NCBI GenBank assembly: GCA_963676605.2
Contig: CAXXSP010000030.1
Span: 1 to 64,000 of the forward strand
From: SABI01 sp963676605
GTDB taxonomy: Bacteria; Spirochaetota; Spirochaetia; Sphaerochaetales; Sphaerochaetaceae
Length of the DNA stretch: 64,000 nt
Direction of reading: 5' to 3'
Shown here: piece by piece, positions 17,826-26,448 of the stretch
How positions within the stretch are numbered: the first letter of the stretch is position 1
Layout: every line of letters starts with the position of its first letter
The notes under the pieces: model-generated
The model's database searches: none
The model's input: only the letters and a program-made list of their open reading frames with translations
Told to the model about the DNA's origin: nothing
Made by a program: the position numbers and the translations under genes

Positions 17826-19640
17826 ATGACTAGAGATTCTCAGCTGACCCGTAATTTCTGTATTATCGCCCATATCGATCACGGGAAATCCACCCTTGCC
17901 GACAGATTCATTGACAAGGCGAAAATCGTCTCAACACGCGGGCCGGCAGTCGACCAGATGCTCGATTCGATGGATATCGAAAGAGAACGGGGCATTACCA
18001 TCAAGAGTCAGGCTGTTTCTATTCCCTATACAGCCCGTGACGGAAACACCTATACGCTGAATCTCGTAGATACCCCGGGCCACGTGGACTTCTCCTATGA
18101 AGTGTCGCGTGCCATCGGGAGCTGTGAGGGGGCGCTCCTTCTGGTTGATGCTGCGCAGGGGGTTGAGGCTCAGACCCTGGCAAATATGTATATGGCGATG
18201 GAGCTCGACCTCGAGATTCTCCCAGTCATCAACAAAATTGATCTTCCCAGCGCAGACATTGACTCCTGCCTTCATCAGATCGACCATGACCTCGGCCTTG
18301 ATACCGACCTCGTTTCTCTGGTTTCCGCCAAGACCGGTGTCGGAGTAGACGATCTTTTTGAGTCAATCATCGCACACATACCGCCACCGACAGGAAAGGA
18401 CTCCGATCCTCTGAGGGCACTTATCTTCGACAGCCATTATGACCCCTACCGGGGCGTTGTCGTTCACTTCAGAATCTTCGACGGGGCTATCAGGCGGGGG
18501 GATGAGATTCAGCTCTTCTCAACCAAGGCGAAACATATCGTGGAAGAAGTCGGTACGTTCAAGATGGGACTGAATAACACCGGAGAGCTTCATGCGGGTG
18601 ATGTAGGCTATTTCATCGCAGGAATCAAGACGATTCAGGATATCAGGGTAGGTGACACGGTCACGCTCGCGTCCCGTCTCTGCGATTCCCCTCTCCCCGG
18701 TTTCAAGGAAGTGAAACCGGTTGTCTTCAGTTCCATCTATCCCGTTGATTCAAACGATTACGAAGAATTGCTTGCAGCAATCGACAGGCTGAAACTGAAT
18801 GATGCATCCCTGGTGTATGAAAAGGACTCTTCTGCAGCTCTCGGGTTCGGGTTCCGCTGCGGATTCCTCGGAATGCTCCACCTTGAGGTGGTACAGGAGA
18901 GAATCGAGCGTGAATTTGATCTCTCGATCGTCTTCACGAGTCCGTCGGTACGGTATCATGTGACGCTGAAGAACGGCGAAGTCGTTCCTATCGATAATCC
19001 TCTCGAGTATCCTGACCCGATGAAGGTCGACTTCTCCGAAGAGCCGTATATCCAGGCGGAGATCATCACCCCGAGTACGTATGTGGGAAATATCATGAGC
19101 CTCTGCATGGAGAAGAGGGGCGTACAGGTCGGGTTCAATCACCTTGATGAGAAGCGCGTGGAACTGATCTATGAAATGCCTCTTGCCGAAGTGCTGTTCG
19201 AGTTCTACGACAGACTGAAATCGGTCTCCCGGGGCTATGCCTCTTTCGATTACCATCTGATAGGATACAGGAAGACTGACCTTGTCCGTCTTGATATTCT
19301 TGTCAACGGCGATCCCGTTGATGCACTGAGTCAGCTTGTCTTCCGGGATAACGCGGCTTTCCGCGCACGGAAGGTGTGCAGCAGCCTCAAGAACGAAATA
19401 CCCCGGCAGATGTTCAAGATTCCCATCCAGGGTGCTATCGGCGGCTCGGTCATTGCACGAGAGACCATCAATGCAATGAGAAAGGATGTCACGGCCAAGT
19501 GTTACGGCGGAGATATCTCCCGTAAGCGGAAGCTCCTCGAAAAGCAGAAAGAGGGAAAGAAGAGGATGAAGATGGTCGGAAACGTCGAAATTCCTCAGCA
19601 GGCATTCCTTGCCGTTCTCAAGACGGACAGCGATTCTTAA
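17826..19640 (+). CDS. lepA: Elongation factor 4 (LepA)
   Basis: A 604-residue translational GTPase that acts on stalled or misregistered ribosomes. G1 'AHIDHGKSTLADR' (15-27), G2 'RERGITIKSQAV', G3 'DTPGHVDFSYEV', G4 'NKIDLP'. The LepA-specific C-terminal domain ends in 'AKCYGGDISRKRKLLEKQKE' and 'RMKMVGNVEIPQQAFLAVLK', which separates it from EF-G. It starts 18 nt after ftsH. An 8-bp inverted repeat (19625-19632 / 19645-19652) spans its stop codon but lacks a T tract. Confidence 0.97.
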   Translation: MTRDSQLTRNFCIIAHIDHGKSTLADRFIDKAKIVSTRGPAVDQMLDSMDIERERGITIKSQAVSIPYTARDGNTYTLNLVDTPGHVDFSYEVSRAIGSCEGALLLVDAAQGVEAQTLANMYMAMELDLEILPVINKIDLPSADIDSCLHQIDHDLGLDTDLVSLVSAKTGVGVDDLFESIIAHIPPPTGKDSDPLRALIFDSHYDPYRGVVVHFRIFDGAIRRGDEIQLFSTKAKHIVEEVGTFKMGLNNTGELHAGDVGYFIAGIKTIQDIRVGDTVTLASRLCDSPLPGFKEVKPVVFSSIYPVDSNDYEELLAAIDRLKLNDASLVYEKDSSAALGFGFRCGFLGMLHLEVVQERIEREFDLSIVFTSPSVRYHVTLKNGEVVPIDNPLEYPDPMKVDFSEEPYIQAEIITPSTYVGNIMSLCMEKRGVQVGFNHLDEKRVELIYEMPLAEVLFEFYDRLKSVSRGYASFDYHLIGYRKTDLVRLDILVNGDPVDALSQLVFRDNAAFRARKVCSSLKNEIPRQMFKIPIQGAIGGSVIARETINAMRKDVTAKCYGGDISRKRKLLEKQKEGKKRMKMVGNVEIPQQAFLAVLKTDSDS

Positions 19641-19759
19641 GAGACGCTGTCCAGCCTTGATCCTACGCAACTCCCAAGATTGTTTCCTCCTGATTATTTG
19701 AATGTAAAGCATGTTAACGTTATAGTTGTAAAGCAGTTACATCTCTTATGATTGATTTG

Positions 19760-19773
19760 TGTAAACGTTTACA
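19760..19773 (+). promoter_or_regulatory. Perfect palindromic LacI/cre-type operator upstream of sugar ABC operon
   Basis: TGTAAACGTTTACA is a 14-bp perfect palindrome with the central CG typical of LacI-family and CcpA (cre) sites. It ends 8 nt before a TTGACT -35-like hexamer (19782-19787); the matching -10 is weak (around CATAGA, 19809-19814). The site sits 64 nt before the ABC ATPase start. The LacI-family gene at 23786-24811, last in this cluster, is the obvious candidate ligand, though a global regulator could use it too. The rest of the 196-bp gap holds nothing else recognisable. Confidence 0.75.
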
Positions 19774-19836
19774 AATTTTCCTTGACTTCTGTGGGAACCT
19801 GTGTGACCATAGAAATTAAGAAGGAGAGTATAAGTT

Positions 19837-21333
19837 GTGAATAACGTTGTGCTGTCAATGCAAAAGATTGATAAGCGATTCGCAGGAGTGCATGCACTGA
19901 AGGGAGTCGATTTTGATCTTCGGGAGGGAGAGATTCATGCGCTGGTTGGAGAGAACGGTGCTGGTAAATCCACTCTGATGAAGGCTCTTACCGGTATATT
20001 CCCCAAAGACTCGGGAGAGATCCACTACCTCGGTAAGCTCTTTAATCCTCTCGATCCGAGAGACGCCCTGAGCGCAGGTATTGCAATCGTTCATCAGGAA
20101 TTGAATATGATGGAGCACCTGACGGTTGCTCAGAATATGTTTATCGGAAGAGAGTCTACCAAGAAGACTTCGTGGTGGCTCGACGAGAAGGGACAGAACA
20201 AAAGAGCGGCTGACCTGTTCAAACGTCTCAACATGGACATCGATCCATCCCAGAAGATGAGCGATCTTACCGTCGGTAAGCAGCAGATGGTGGAAATAGC
20301 ACGCGCTGTCTCCCATAATCTGAAAGTCCTCATTCTCGATGAGCCTTCGGCAGCCCTGACCGAGAAGGAGATTGATGACCTGTTCGTTATCATGCGTGAC
20401 CTTGCAAAGCAGGGTGTAGCCATGATCTATATCTCCCACCGTCTTGATGAGATCGGTGTGATCACGGATCGTGTAACCGTTCTTCGTGACGGAGAGTACG
20501 TCGGTACAAAAGTAACCAAGGAACTTACCAAGGAAGAGATGATCAACATGATGGTAGGGCGGGTTATCTATGAAAAACCGAAAAGCAAGTCAAACGTTCC
20601 TCCAGATGCCCCCGTGGTTCTCAAGGTTGATTCGCTCAATGCAGGCCACCAGGTGCAGGATGTCTCCTTCGAACTGAAGAAAGGAGAGATTCTCGGTTTC
20701 GCCGGTCTTATGGGAGCGGGAAGAACCGAAACCATGAGAGCTCTCTTCGGTGCAGACAAAGCCAGCGGCAATGTCTGGATAAACGGCAGAAAGGTGATTC
20801 TTGAATCCCCGATGGATGCTGTCAGGAACGGTATCGGGTACCTCTCCGAGGACCGAAAGCGATACGGTCTTGCCATCAAGCTTTCCGTACATGAGAATTC
20901 CATCATGTCGAGTTTCGAAGATCTTGTTCCTGGATTGCTTATCAATAATAAGGAACTGAAAAAAATCTCACAGGAGTATTCGGACAAGCTTCAGGTGAAG
21001 ACCCCGAGCCTTGATCAGCTGGTGAAAAACCTCTCCGGAGGGAATCAGCAGAAAGTCGTTATCGCGAAATGGCTTATCAAGAACAGTTCGATTCTGATCT
21101 TCGATGAACCGACGAGAGGTATTGATGTCGGAGCGAAGAGTGAGATCTACCACCTGATGAACGAGCTTGTTCAGAAAGAAGGAAAGTCGATCATCATGAT
21201 CAGCAGTGAATTGAATGAAGTGCTCAGAATGAGCGATAGAATCGCCGTCATGTGCGAAGGCCGCCTGACAGGTTTCGTCGATATCGAAGATGCAACCCAG
21301 GAAAATATCATGTCATTGGCAACAAGAGGATAG
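19837..21333 (+). CDS. Sugar ABC transporter, double ATP-binding protein (RbsA/MglA/XylG type)
   Basis: A 498-residue cytoplasmic ATPase with two fused ABC modules. The first has Walker A 'GENGAGKST' (38-46) and Walker B 'LILDEPSAAL'. The second has a degenerate Walker A ('GLMGAGRTETM'), as is normal for this CUT2 family, plus signature 'LSGGNQQKVVIAKW' and 'IFDEPTRGIDVGAK'. It powers uptake of a monosaccharide through the permease encoded next. The start is GTG 19837, 10 nt after AAGGAGAG. Pentose, galactose and autoinducer-2 systems share this architecture, so the substrate cannot be named. Confidence 0.94.
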   Translation: MNNVVLSMQKIDKRFAGVHALKGVDFDLREGEIHALVGENGAGKSTLMKALTGIFPKDSGEIHYLGKLFNPLDPRDALSAGIAIVHQELNMMEHLTVAQNMFIGRESTKKTSWWLDEKGQNKRAADLFKRLNMDIDPSQKMSDLTVGKQQMVEIARAVSHNLKVLILDEPSAALTEKEIDDLFVIMRDLAKQGVAMIYISHRLDEIGVITDRVTVLRDGEYVGTKVTKELTKEEMINMMVGRVIYEKPKSKSNVPPDAPVVLKVDSLNAGHQVQDVSFELKKGEILGFAGLMGAGRTETMRALFGADKASGNVWINGRKVILESPMDAVRNGIGYLSEDRKRYGLAIKLSVHENSIMSSFEDLVPGLLINNKELKKISQEYSDKLQVKTPSLDQLVKNLSGGNQQKVVIAKWLIKNSSILIFDEPTRGIDVGAKSEIYHLMNELVQKEGKSIIMISSELNEVLRMSDRIAVMCEGRLTGFVDIEDATQENIMSLATRG

Positions 21334-21346
21334 GAGAGTAGTTGTA

Positions 21347-22549
21347 ATGGAAAAAGGTAATAAGACAAGTCTGAAAGAGAGGTTTGGCGAAGGGCTGAAT
21401 ATGCAGAAGCTGCTGGCGCCCATGGCCCTGGTTCTCGTATATGCATTCTTCAGCCTGTTCGGGAGAAACTTCTTCTCCTATACAACTCTGGTGAATATCC
21501 TGGATTCCTCATATTATATCGGATTCATAGCGATCGGAGTCACCTTCGTCATCATAACCGGAGGGATCGACCTTTCCTGCGGTACCGTCATGATGGCGGC
21601 TACGATTATCGGAGGGACAGCATATAAGACCTGGGGATGGCCGATGTGGCTCTCTCTCCTTCTTATCCTGGTGGTTGCCACAGCCTTCGGATTCTTTAAC
21701 GGGATCATGGTTTCACGGCTCTCGCTTCCCCCGTTCATCGCTACCCTCGGTACGATGATGATCTCACTCGGTGTAGGTTCGATTGTCTCGAACGTGCGTA
21801 GTGCGACCTTCCCTGCCCGCGGAGCGGAGGACGCATGGTTCAAGGGTATTTTCAAGGTCATCGGAGAGAACAACACCTCGATACCTACCGGTGCCATCGT
21901 ATTTTTCGGAACGGCGCTCATTGCCTACGTCATTCTTACACGCACGAAGATGGGACGCTATATCTTCGCTGTCGGAAGTAACAAGGAAGCAGCCCGCCTC
22001 AGCGGTGTCGATGTCCAGAAATGGGAAATGATGGCATACGTGGTTAGCGGCTTCATGGCAGGAATCGGCGGTATTGCATTCGCAGCAGTCTACACGACTG
22101 TCATGCCGAATCAGGGACAGGGTTTTGAGCTCTACGCTATTGCCGGTGCAGTTATCGGAGGCACAAGCCTCTCCGGTGGTGCAGGAAGCGTTCTCGGAAC
22201 CATCATCGGTGTGTACATCATGAGTGTTCTCAGAGCCGGTCTTCCTTCAATGGACCTGCAGAGTCAGTACCAGACCTTCTTCACCGGTGTCGTCGTTCTC
22301 GGTGCCGTTCTTCTCGACATCTACAGAACCAAACGCTCTACTGAAGTGAAGATCCTGGCCCCCTCGGCAAAATATAAAGCAGAGATGCTCGAGAAGATTG
22401 CCGGCCTGAAAGAATCCGCTTCTCCTGATGAAACGAAGATTGCACAGCTTAAGGGCGAACTCAAAGAAACCTATGCTTCCATGGTGAAGAAAGAGAAGGA
22501 AGAAAGAGCTGCGCTCAAGAAACAGGAAAAAGAATTCAAATCAAAGTAA
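21347..22549 (+). CDS. Sugar ABC transporter permease (RbsC type) with coiled-coil tail
   Basis: A 400-residue CUT2 permease with about ten membrane segments, containing the family markers 'GVTFVIITGGIDLSCG' and 'IAGAVIGGTSLSGGAGS'. The ATG at 21347, after GGAGAG, fits better than an upstream ATG inside the ATPase gene. After the last membrane helix comes an additional charged tail of about 65 residues ('KYKAEMLEKIAGLKES' to 'KKQEKEFKSK') predicted to be helical or coiled coil. RbsC proteins normally end soon after the last helix, so the tail is unusual. It may contact the ATPase or a soluble partner. Confidence 0.92.
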   Translation: MEKGNKTSLKERFGEGLNMQKLLAPMALVLVYAFFSLFGRNFFSYTTLVNILDSSYYIGFIAIGVTFVIITGGIDLSCGTVMMAATIIGGTAYKTWGWPMWLSLLLILVVATAFGFFNGIMVSRLSLPPFIATLGTMMISLGVGSIVSNVRSATFPARGAEDAWFKGIFKVIGENNTSIPTGAIVFFGTALIAYVILTRTKMGRYIFAVGSNKEAARLSGVDVQKWEMMAYVVSGFMAGIGGIAFAAVYTTVMPNQGQGFELYAIAGAVIGGTSLSGGAGSVLGTIIGVYIMSVLRAGLPSMDLQSQYQTFFTGVVVLGAVLLDIYRTKRSTEVKILAPSAKYKAEMLEKIAGLKESASPDETKIAQLKGELKETYASMVKKEKEERAALKKQEKEFKSK

Positions 22550-22582
22550 ACACCAGCCGTATAGCTGATGTAGATAAAAAGA

Positions 22583-22601
22583 CCGGACAGAGAATGTCCG
22601 G
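22583..22601 (+). promoter_or_regulatory. Stem-loop between permease and binding-protein genes
   Basis: CCGGACA-GAGAA-TGTCCGG forms a 7-bp hairpin just before the binding-protein RBS, with no T tract. Such intercistronic hairpins often protect the downstream mRNA and raise binding-protein output relative to the membrane components. That role is inferred here. Confidence 0.6.
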
Positions 22602-22616
22602 GAAATGGAGGTATGT

Positions 22617-23714
22617 ATGAAGAAAACCTTAGTAGTCCTTATGGCACTGGTTATTCTCGTCTCTCTCACCCCGTTGTTTGCTCAGGGTGCAGAGGAAAGT
22701 GGCAAGCCTTATATCGCTGTTGTATCAAAGGGTGAGCAGCACGATTTCTGGCAGCAGGTAAAAAAGGGAGCGAATGCTGCCGCTGATGAGTATGGTGTGG
22801 ATATCACATTTGAAGGACCTCCTTCAGAAAGCGATGTTCAGATTCAGGTTGAAATGCTCAACAACGCAATGGCAAAGAACCCTGTCGCTATCGCACTTGC
22901 AGCACTGAATACAAGCAGTGTTCTTGACCAGCTTCAGCAGACCAAGAGCGCAGGTATTCCTGTAATCGGTTTCGACTCAGGTGTTCCGGAAGCTCCTAAG
23001 GGCTCTATCTGGGCAAATGCTTCAACAGACAACTATGCAGCAGCCGGTGTTGCCGCAGAAAAGATGTTCGAAGTTATCAAGGGCGACATCGAGAAAGCTA
23101 CAGCAGCTTCTCCTGTAACAATCGTCGTTCTTAACCAGGACGCAAGTGGTGAATCTCTCCTGAGCCGCGGTAAAGGATTCAGAGACACCATGGTTAAGCT
23201 CATTGCTGACAACACTTCACTTTCCAAGAGCGATATCAAGGTGACAGGTAACACTGCTTATATCGCATCTGACAGCCCCACAAGCGGTAAGAAAGTGATG
23301 ATCGACATGGTCGTTCCTGCTTCTGCAGCAATGACTGACGCAACAAACGCTTCTCAGGCAGTCCTGAACAAGGTCGCAAGCGACAACATCCTCGGTATCT
23401 TCTGTTCCAACGAAGCTACAGTCAAGGGTCTCCTCGCAGCAACCAATGATGGTGCAGCTTTCAAGAGCAATCCTACCTACGACGAAATCGTCGTCATCGG
23501 TTACGATGCAGGCGCAGCTCAGAAGAATGCAGTCAGAAACCAGTACTTCCTCGGTTCAATCACTCAGGATCCGTACATGATCGGTTACAAGGCTGTTGAG
23601 CTCTCTTACAAAGCATACAAGGGCGAAAGCGTCTCTGACGTTGACACCGGTGCCAAGTTCTATACCTATCAGAACATGGACGATGCTGACATCTCAGGTC
23701 TTCTTTACGATTAA
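22617..23714 (+). CDS. Sugar ABC transporter substrate-binding protein (type I periplasmic)
   Basis: A 365-residue secreted protein. The signal peptide 'MKKTLVVLMALVILVSL' is followed by a cleavage region at 'PLFAQGAEE'. The mature part is a Peripla_BP_4 / ribose-binding-like fold ('YIAVVSKGEQHDFWQQVKKG', 'PVIGFDSGVPEA', 'IVVIGYDAG'). The ATG at 22617 is chosen over 22605 because GGAGG sits directly upstream and the signal peptide begins there. It delivers ligand to the permease and ATPase encoded upstream. Ligand-contact residues cannot be assigned with confidence. Confidence 0.93.
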   Translation: MKKTLVVLMALVILVSLTPLFAQGAEESGKPYIAVVSKGEQHDFWQQVKKGANAAADEYGVDITFEGPPSESDVQIQVEMLNNAMAKNPVAIALAALNTSSVLDQLQQTKSAGIPVIGFDSGVPEAPKGSIWANASTDNYAAAGVAAEKMFEVIKGDIEKATAASPVTIVVLNQDASGESLLSRGKGFRDTMVKLIADNTSLSKSDIKVTGNTAYIASDSPTSGKKVMIDMVVPASAAMTDATNASQAVLNKVASDNILGIFCSNEATVKGLLAATNDGAAFKSNPTYDEIVVIGYDAGAAQKNAVRNQYFLGSITQDPYMIGYKAVELSYKAYKGESVSDVDTGAKFYTYQNMDDADISGLLYD

Positions 23715-23732
23715 TCGTATACAAGACATACT

Positions 23733-23757
23733 TTCGGGGTCCTTCACGGACCCCGAA
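23733..23757 (+). terminator. Strong hairpin after binding-protein gene (partial terminator?)
   Basis: A 10-bp stem TTCGGGGTCC / GGACCCCGAA with a 5-nt loop lies between the binding-protein gene and the LacI gene. The expected U tract is absent on the + strand, so it may stabilise the upstream message or only partly terminate. Confidence 0.6.
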
Positions 23758-23785
23758 TTACTACTCAGAGGAAATCCAGGAAAAG

Positions 23786-24811
23786 ATGAAACACACCCCT
23801 CACCGCCCGGTCACCATTAAAGAAGTCGCGAAGCAGGCGAATGTCTCCATTGCCACTGTTTCCCGCGTGCTCAACAGCAACGGAGCAGTGACCGAAGAGA
23901 CTCGTAACAGCGTGATCAGGGTGATGAACGATCTTGGATATAACAGAAACGAAGTCGCACGTTCCCTCAAAATGCGATACACGAAGACCATCGGAATCAT
24001 CGCCCCGAAGTTGAGTAATGTCTACTTTATGGAAGTCGTCGAGACGATGGATTCCCTTCTCACTCCACTCGGATACACCATGATCATCTCCTGCTCAAAC
24101 GACAGTGTTGAGGAAGAGCAGCATCGTATTCAGGTCCTTCTGGATCGTAATGTCGATGCACTGGTTGTTATTCCTGCAGGATTCCAGGGACACCATTTCA
24201 CCGACAGGGTGGTTTCCCGTGTCCCGATCGTCATGGTTGACCGCTATATCGAAGGAGTGAAAGCCGATGCCGTCCTTGTTGACAACAGGAGCGGTGTGAG
24301 AGAGATGGTAAAAGCTCTCTACGATGAAGGTTTCCGCCGTATCGGATATGTCGGTGGTGACCTCGATATTCTCACTGCGAATGAACGGTATGCAGGATAC
24401 CTGCAGACCCTGCAGGAGCTCGGCCTTGAGGCCGAACCGGAATTCACCTATCTCGAAGGAAAGATGGCAATCAAGGATGGGAGGATTGCCATGGAACGGT
24501 TTTTCATGAAGCCTGATCCGCCCAAAGCCTTTCTGGTCGCCAATGACCTTCTGCACCTCGGTGTCACTTCCCATCTTATCGAGCACCTCCCTGAGGATCA
24601 GATGGGAGAGTATGTGCTCGCAAGCTTTGACTATCTCAGTTACTCACCCCTCCTTTCCTTCTGTCACTATGCAATGCGGCAGCCCCAGGAACTGATCGGT
24701 ACAGAGGTCGTGCGTCTTCTTCTCAAGCGCATGCGTTCGAAAGAGCGGGGAAACTATGAGAAAGTCATCATAGAACCGGAGCTTAAGGTTCTGAAGAACC
24801 ACCCGCACTGA
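23786..24811 (+). CDS. LacI-family transcriptional regulator
   Basis: A 341-residue repressor. The N-terminal HTH 'TIKEVAKQANVSIATVSRVL' (about residues 9-28) is followed by the hinge and a periplasmic-binding-protein-like effector domain ('TIGIIAPKLSNVYFMEV', 'IVMVDRYIEG', 'RRIGYVGGD'). It is the last gene of the sugar ABC cluster, 71 nt after the binding-protein gene. The central CG palindrome at 19760-19773 matches the operator style of this family, so local autoregulation by the imported sugar is likely. Confidence 0.93.
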   Translation: MKHTPHRPVTIKEVAKQANVSIATVSRVLNSNGAVTEETRNSVIRVMNDLGYNRNEVARSLKMRYTKTIGIIAPKLSNVYFMEVVETMDSLLTPLGYTMIISCSNDSVEEEQHRIQVLLDRNVDALVVIPAGFQGHHFTDRVVSRVPIVMVDRYIEGVKADAVLVDNRSGVREMVKALYDEGFRRIGYVGGDLDILTANERYAGYLQTLQELGLEAEPEFTYLEGKMAIKDGRIAMERFFMKPDPPKAFLVANDLLHLGVTSHLIEHLPEDQMGEYVLASFDYLSYSPLLSFCHYAMRQPQELIGTEVVRLLLKRMRSKERGNYEKVIIEPELKVLKNHPH

Positions 24812-24817
24812 CCGGAG

Positions 24818-25364
24818 CTATTTTCTGTCCATGAAGATATTCTTTCCCTTGATGGAAAGAGGGATTGCATTGATGATTTTCACTTCTTCTCCCATGATCC
24901 CGAGCTCTCTTACAGCCATCCCGATACTGAACATCACTCTGTTGTCTATACGGTAGTCAGCGGCACGTGAGACTGCTGAACCGGTCGCAATACCGAGATC
25001 TCCCGTATTGAAAGCACAGGGGACGTCAGGCAGCGTATCCTTCTGATCACAGGTTTCATGCCCGCACAGTCCGCAGCCGGTGAGTCTCATGGGACGTATC
25101 GCAGTTCCGAGCAGAACAAGTCCGTCTGCTGCTTCCAGGTTTGCGGCATCACGCAGAAAGAATGAGGCGGCGCGTCCTTCGGCAACCATGACTTTCATAT
25201 GCTCTGCAATCCTCTTCCTTCCCTCTGCATCTATCGAGATGATGGAGATATTGTCTTTTCCCTTCGCTTTCGGGGCTGTTCTTGCGGCGATCATCATGGC
25301 GTGAACTGCCTGATGAACCAGTGTTTCTCTGATATCTTCTTCTGTATGTATTGAATTTTTTCAT
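24818..25364 (-). CDS. DUF2148 ferredoxin-domain protein (one frameshift at N-terminus)
   Basis: Matches the DUF2148 family: 'AARTAPKAKGKDNISI', a cysteine cluster 'CGLCGHETCDQKD' and 'CAFNTGDLGIATGSAVSRAA'. The cysteines suggest an Fe-S or metal site; the function is unknown. The uninterrupted frame starts at 25297, but the family has about 20 more N-terminal residues. If one base of the T6 run at 25356-25361 (A6 on the coding strand) is dropped, translation begins at ATG 25364 with 'MKNSIHTEEDIRETLVHQAV' and joins in frame. It ends 6 nt from the LacI gene, convergent with it. Confidence 0.85.
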
Positions 25365-25465
25365 AGATGAAAGTATAGCACAGAACAGAGGGTTTCCGCT
25401 GAAAAGAGAATTGCATTCGGGAGGTGGAGGTTCTACACTGAGGTGTGTCGGACGAGGAGGTTCCC

Positions 25466-26448
25466 ATGAAGAGAAAGGCATCCGCTCAGAGTTTTCATTA
25501 TTCTTATCAGTGTCATCGATGTTTTTAATTCTGCTTGCAGTTGCAGGTGTGAAAATCGGGCAGTCATATCTGACACAGTGGGTGAATGAAGAAGTCGAGG
25601 GAGTCTCATGGGATGCAGTATCTATTTCACCGTTCAAAGGAGTCATAGAGGTCAAAGGTCTGGAGGTGAAAGATCCTGAGGTTCAAGTGCTTTCCGATGA
25701 GGTTGTGCTCACTGTCGAGCCCGCCGAGCTTTTTGATCTGATCACAGGGGAGAGGGAACTTTCGGTCGCGGAGGTGTCCGCGAAGCAGCTTCAGGTTTTC
25801 ACGGAAGGAAATGTGTTCACCTCCGGTACGCTTCATATGACGGTATCGGGACGTTTTGTCCTGGAACAGCCGCAGGAGAGTGTCATCACCCATCTTGCAC
25901 TGGATCTTCAGCTATCACGCGCCGAATCTGAGGAAGGAGCACTCGCTTTCGAGTCTCCCGTTCTTTCTTTTGAGGCCTTCGGCATGTACCAGGAATTCGA
26001 GCAGATCGAATCACTCGGGGATGTGATAGCTATGAGTGAGGAGGTGTACCTGACCTGTGAGGCTCCCTCTCTTACTCTTTCTCAGGAGCTGCGGGAATAT
26101 CTGGCGGCAGCAGTACCGCTTTCGTCGTGGCTTACTGATACCGAAGCGTTCAAGGGAGAGCACGTCAAAGTCAATCTTGCATTCCCTGATGATCGGGTTG
26201 AGATGAAAGGGCTGGATCTCTCGTTTCCTATCCTCAAGGCGGAAGGGGAGGGAATGTTTTTTCCCTCCGATCCGATGCGGATGCGTGTCGATCTGAACGT
26301 CTATCACCTGGAAGAGAGTATTCGGGACGAAGTGAATACGCTCCTTTTCTTCTTCTTCCAGGCGATACCGGAAGGGGCCTTCAGATTCTATCTCGACACG
26401 AGTGATCCTCGTACCCCTCCCAGGGTTTTTCCTTCGATCCTATTTTGA
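25466..26448 (+). CDS. AsmA-like membrane-anchored protein (start region probably frameshifted)
   Basis: A single N-terminal membrane helix ('FLSVSSMFLILLAVAGV') precedes a beta-rich periplasmic domain that begins 'WDAVSISPFKGVIEVKGLEV', a pattern seen at the start of AsmA/DUF748-type proteins of cell-envelope lipid transport. It is about 325 residues, much shorter than AsmA itself. The ideal RBS (GAGGAGG) and ATG at 25466 are in a different frame from the body. One extra A in the AAA run at 25474-25476 would give 'MKRKGIRSEFSLF' and join them. No better in-frame start with an RBS is seen. The 3' end overlaps the convergent dehydrogenase gene by 68 nt, so the C-terminus is also uncertain. Confidence 0.65.
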
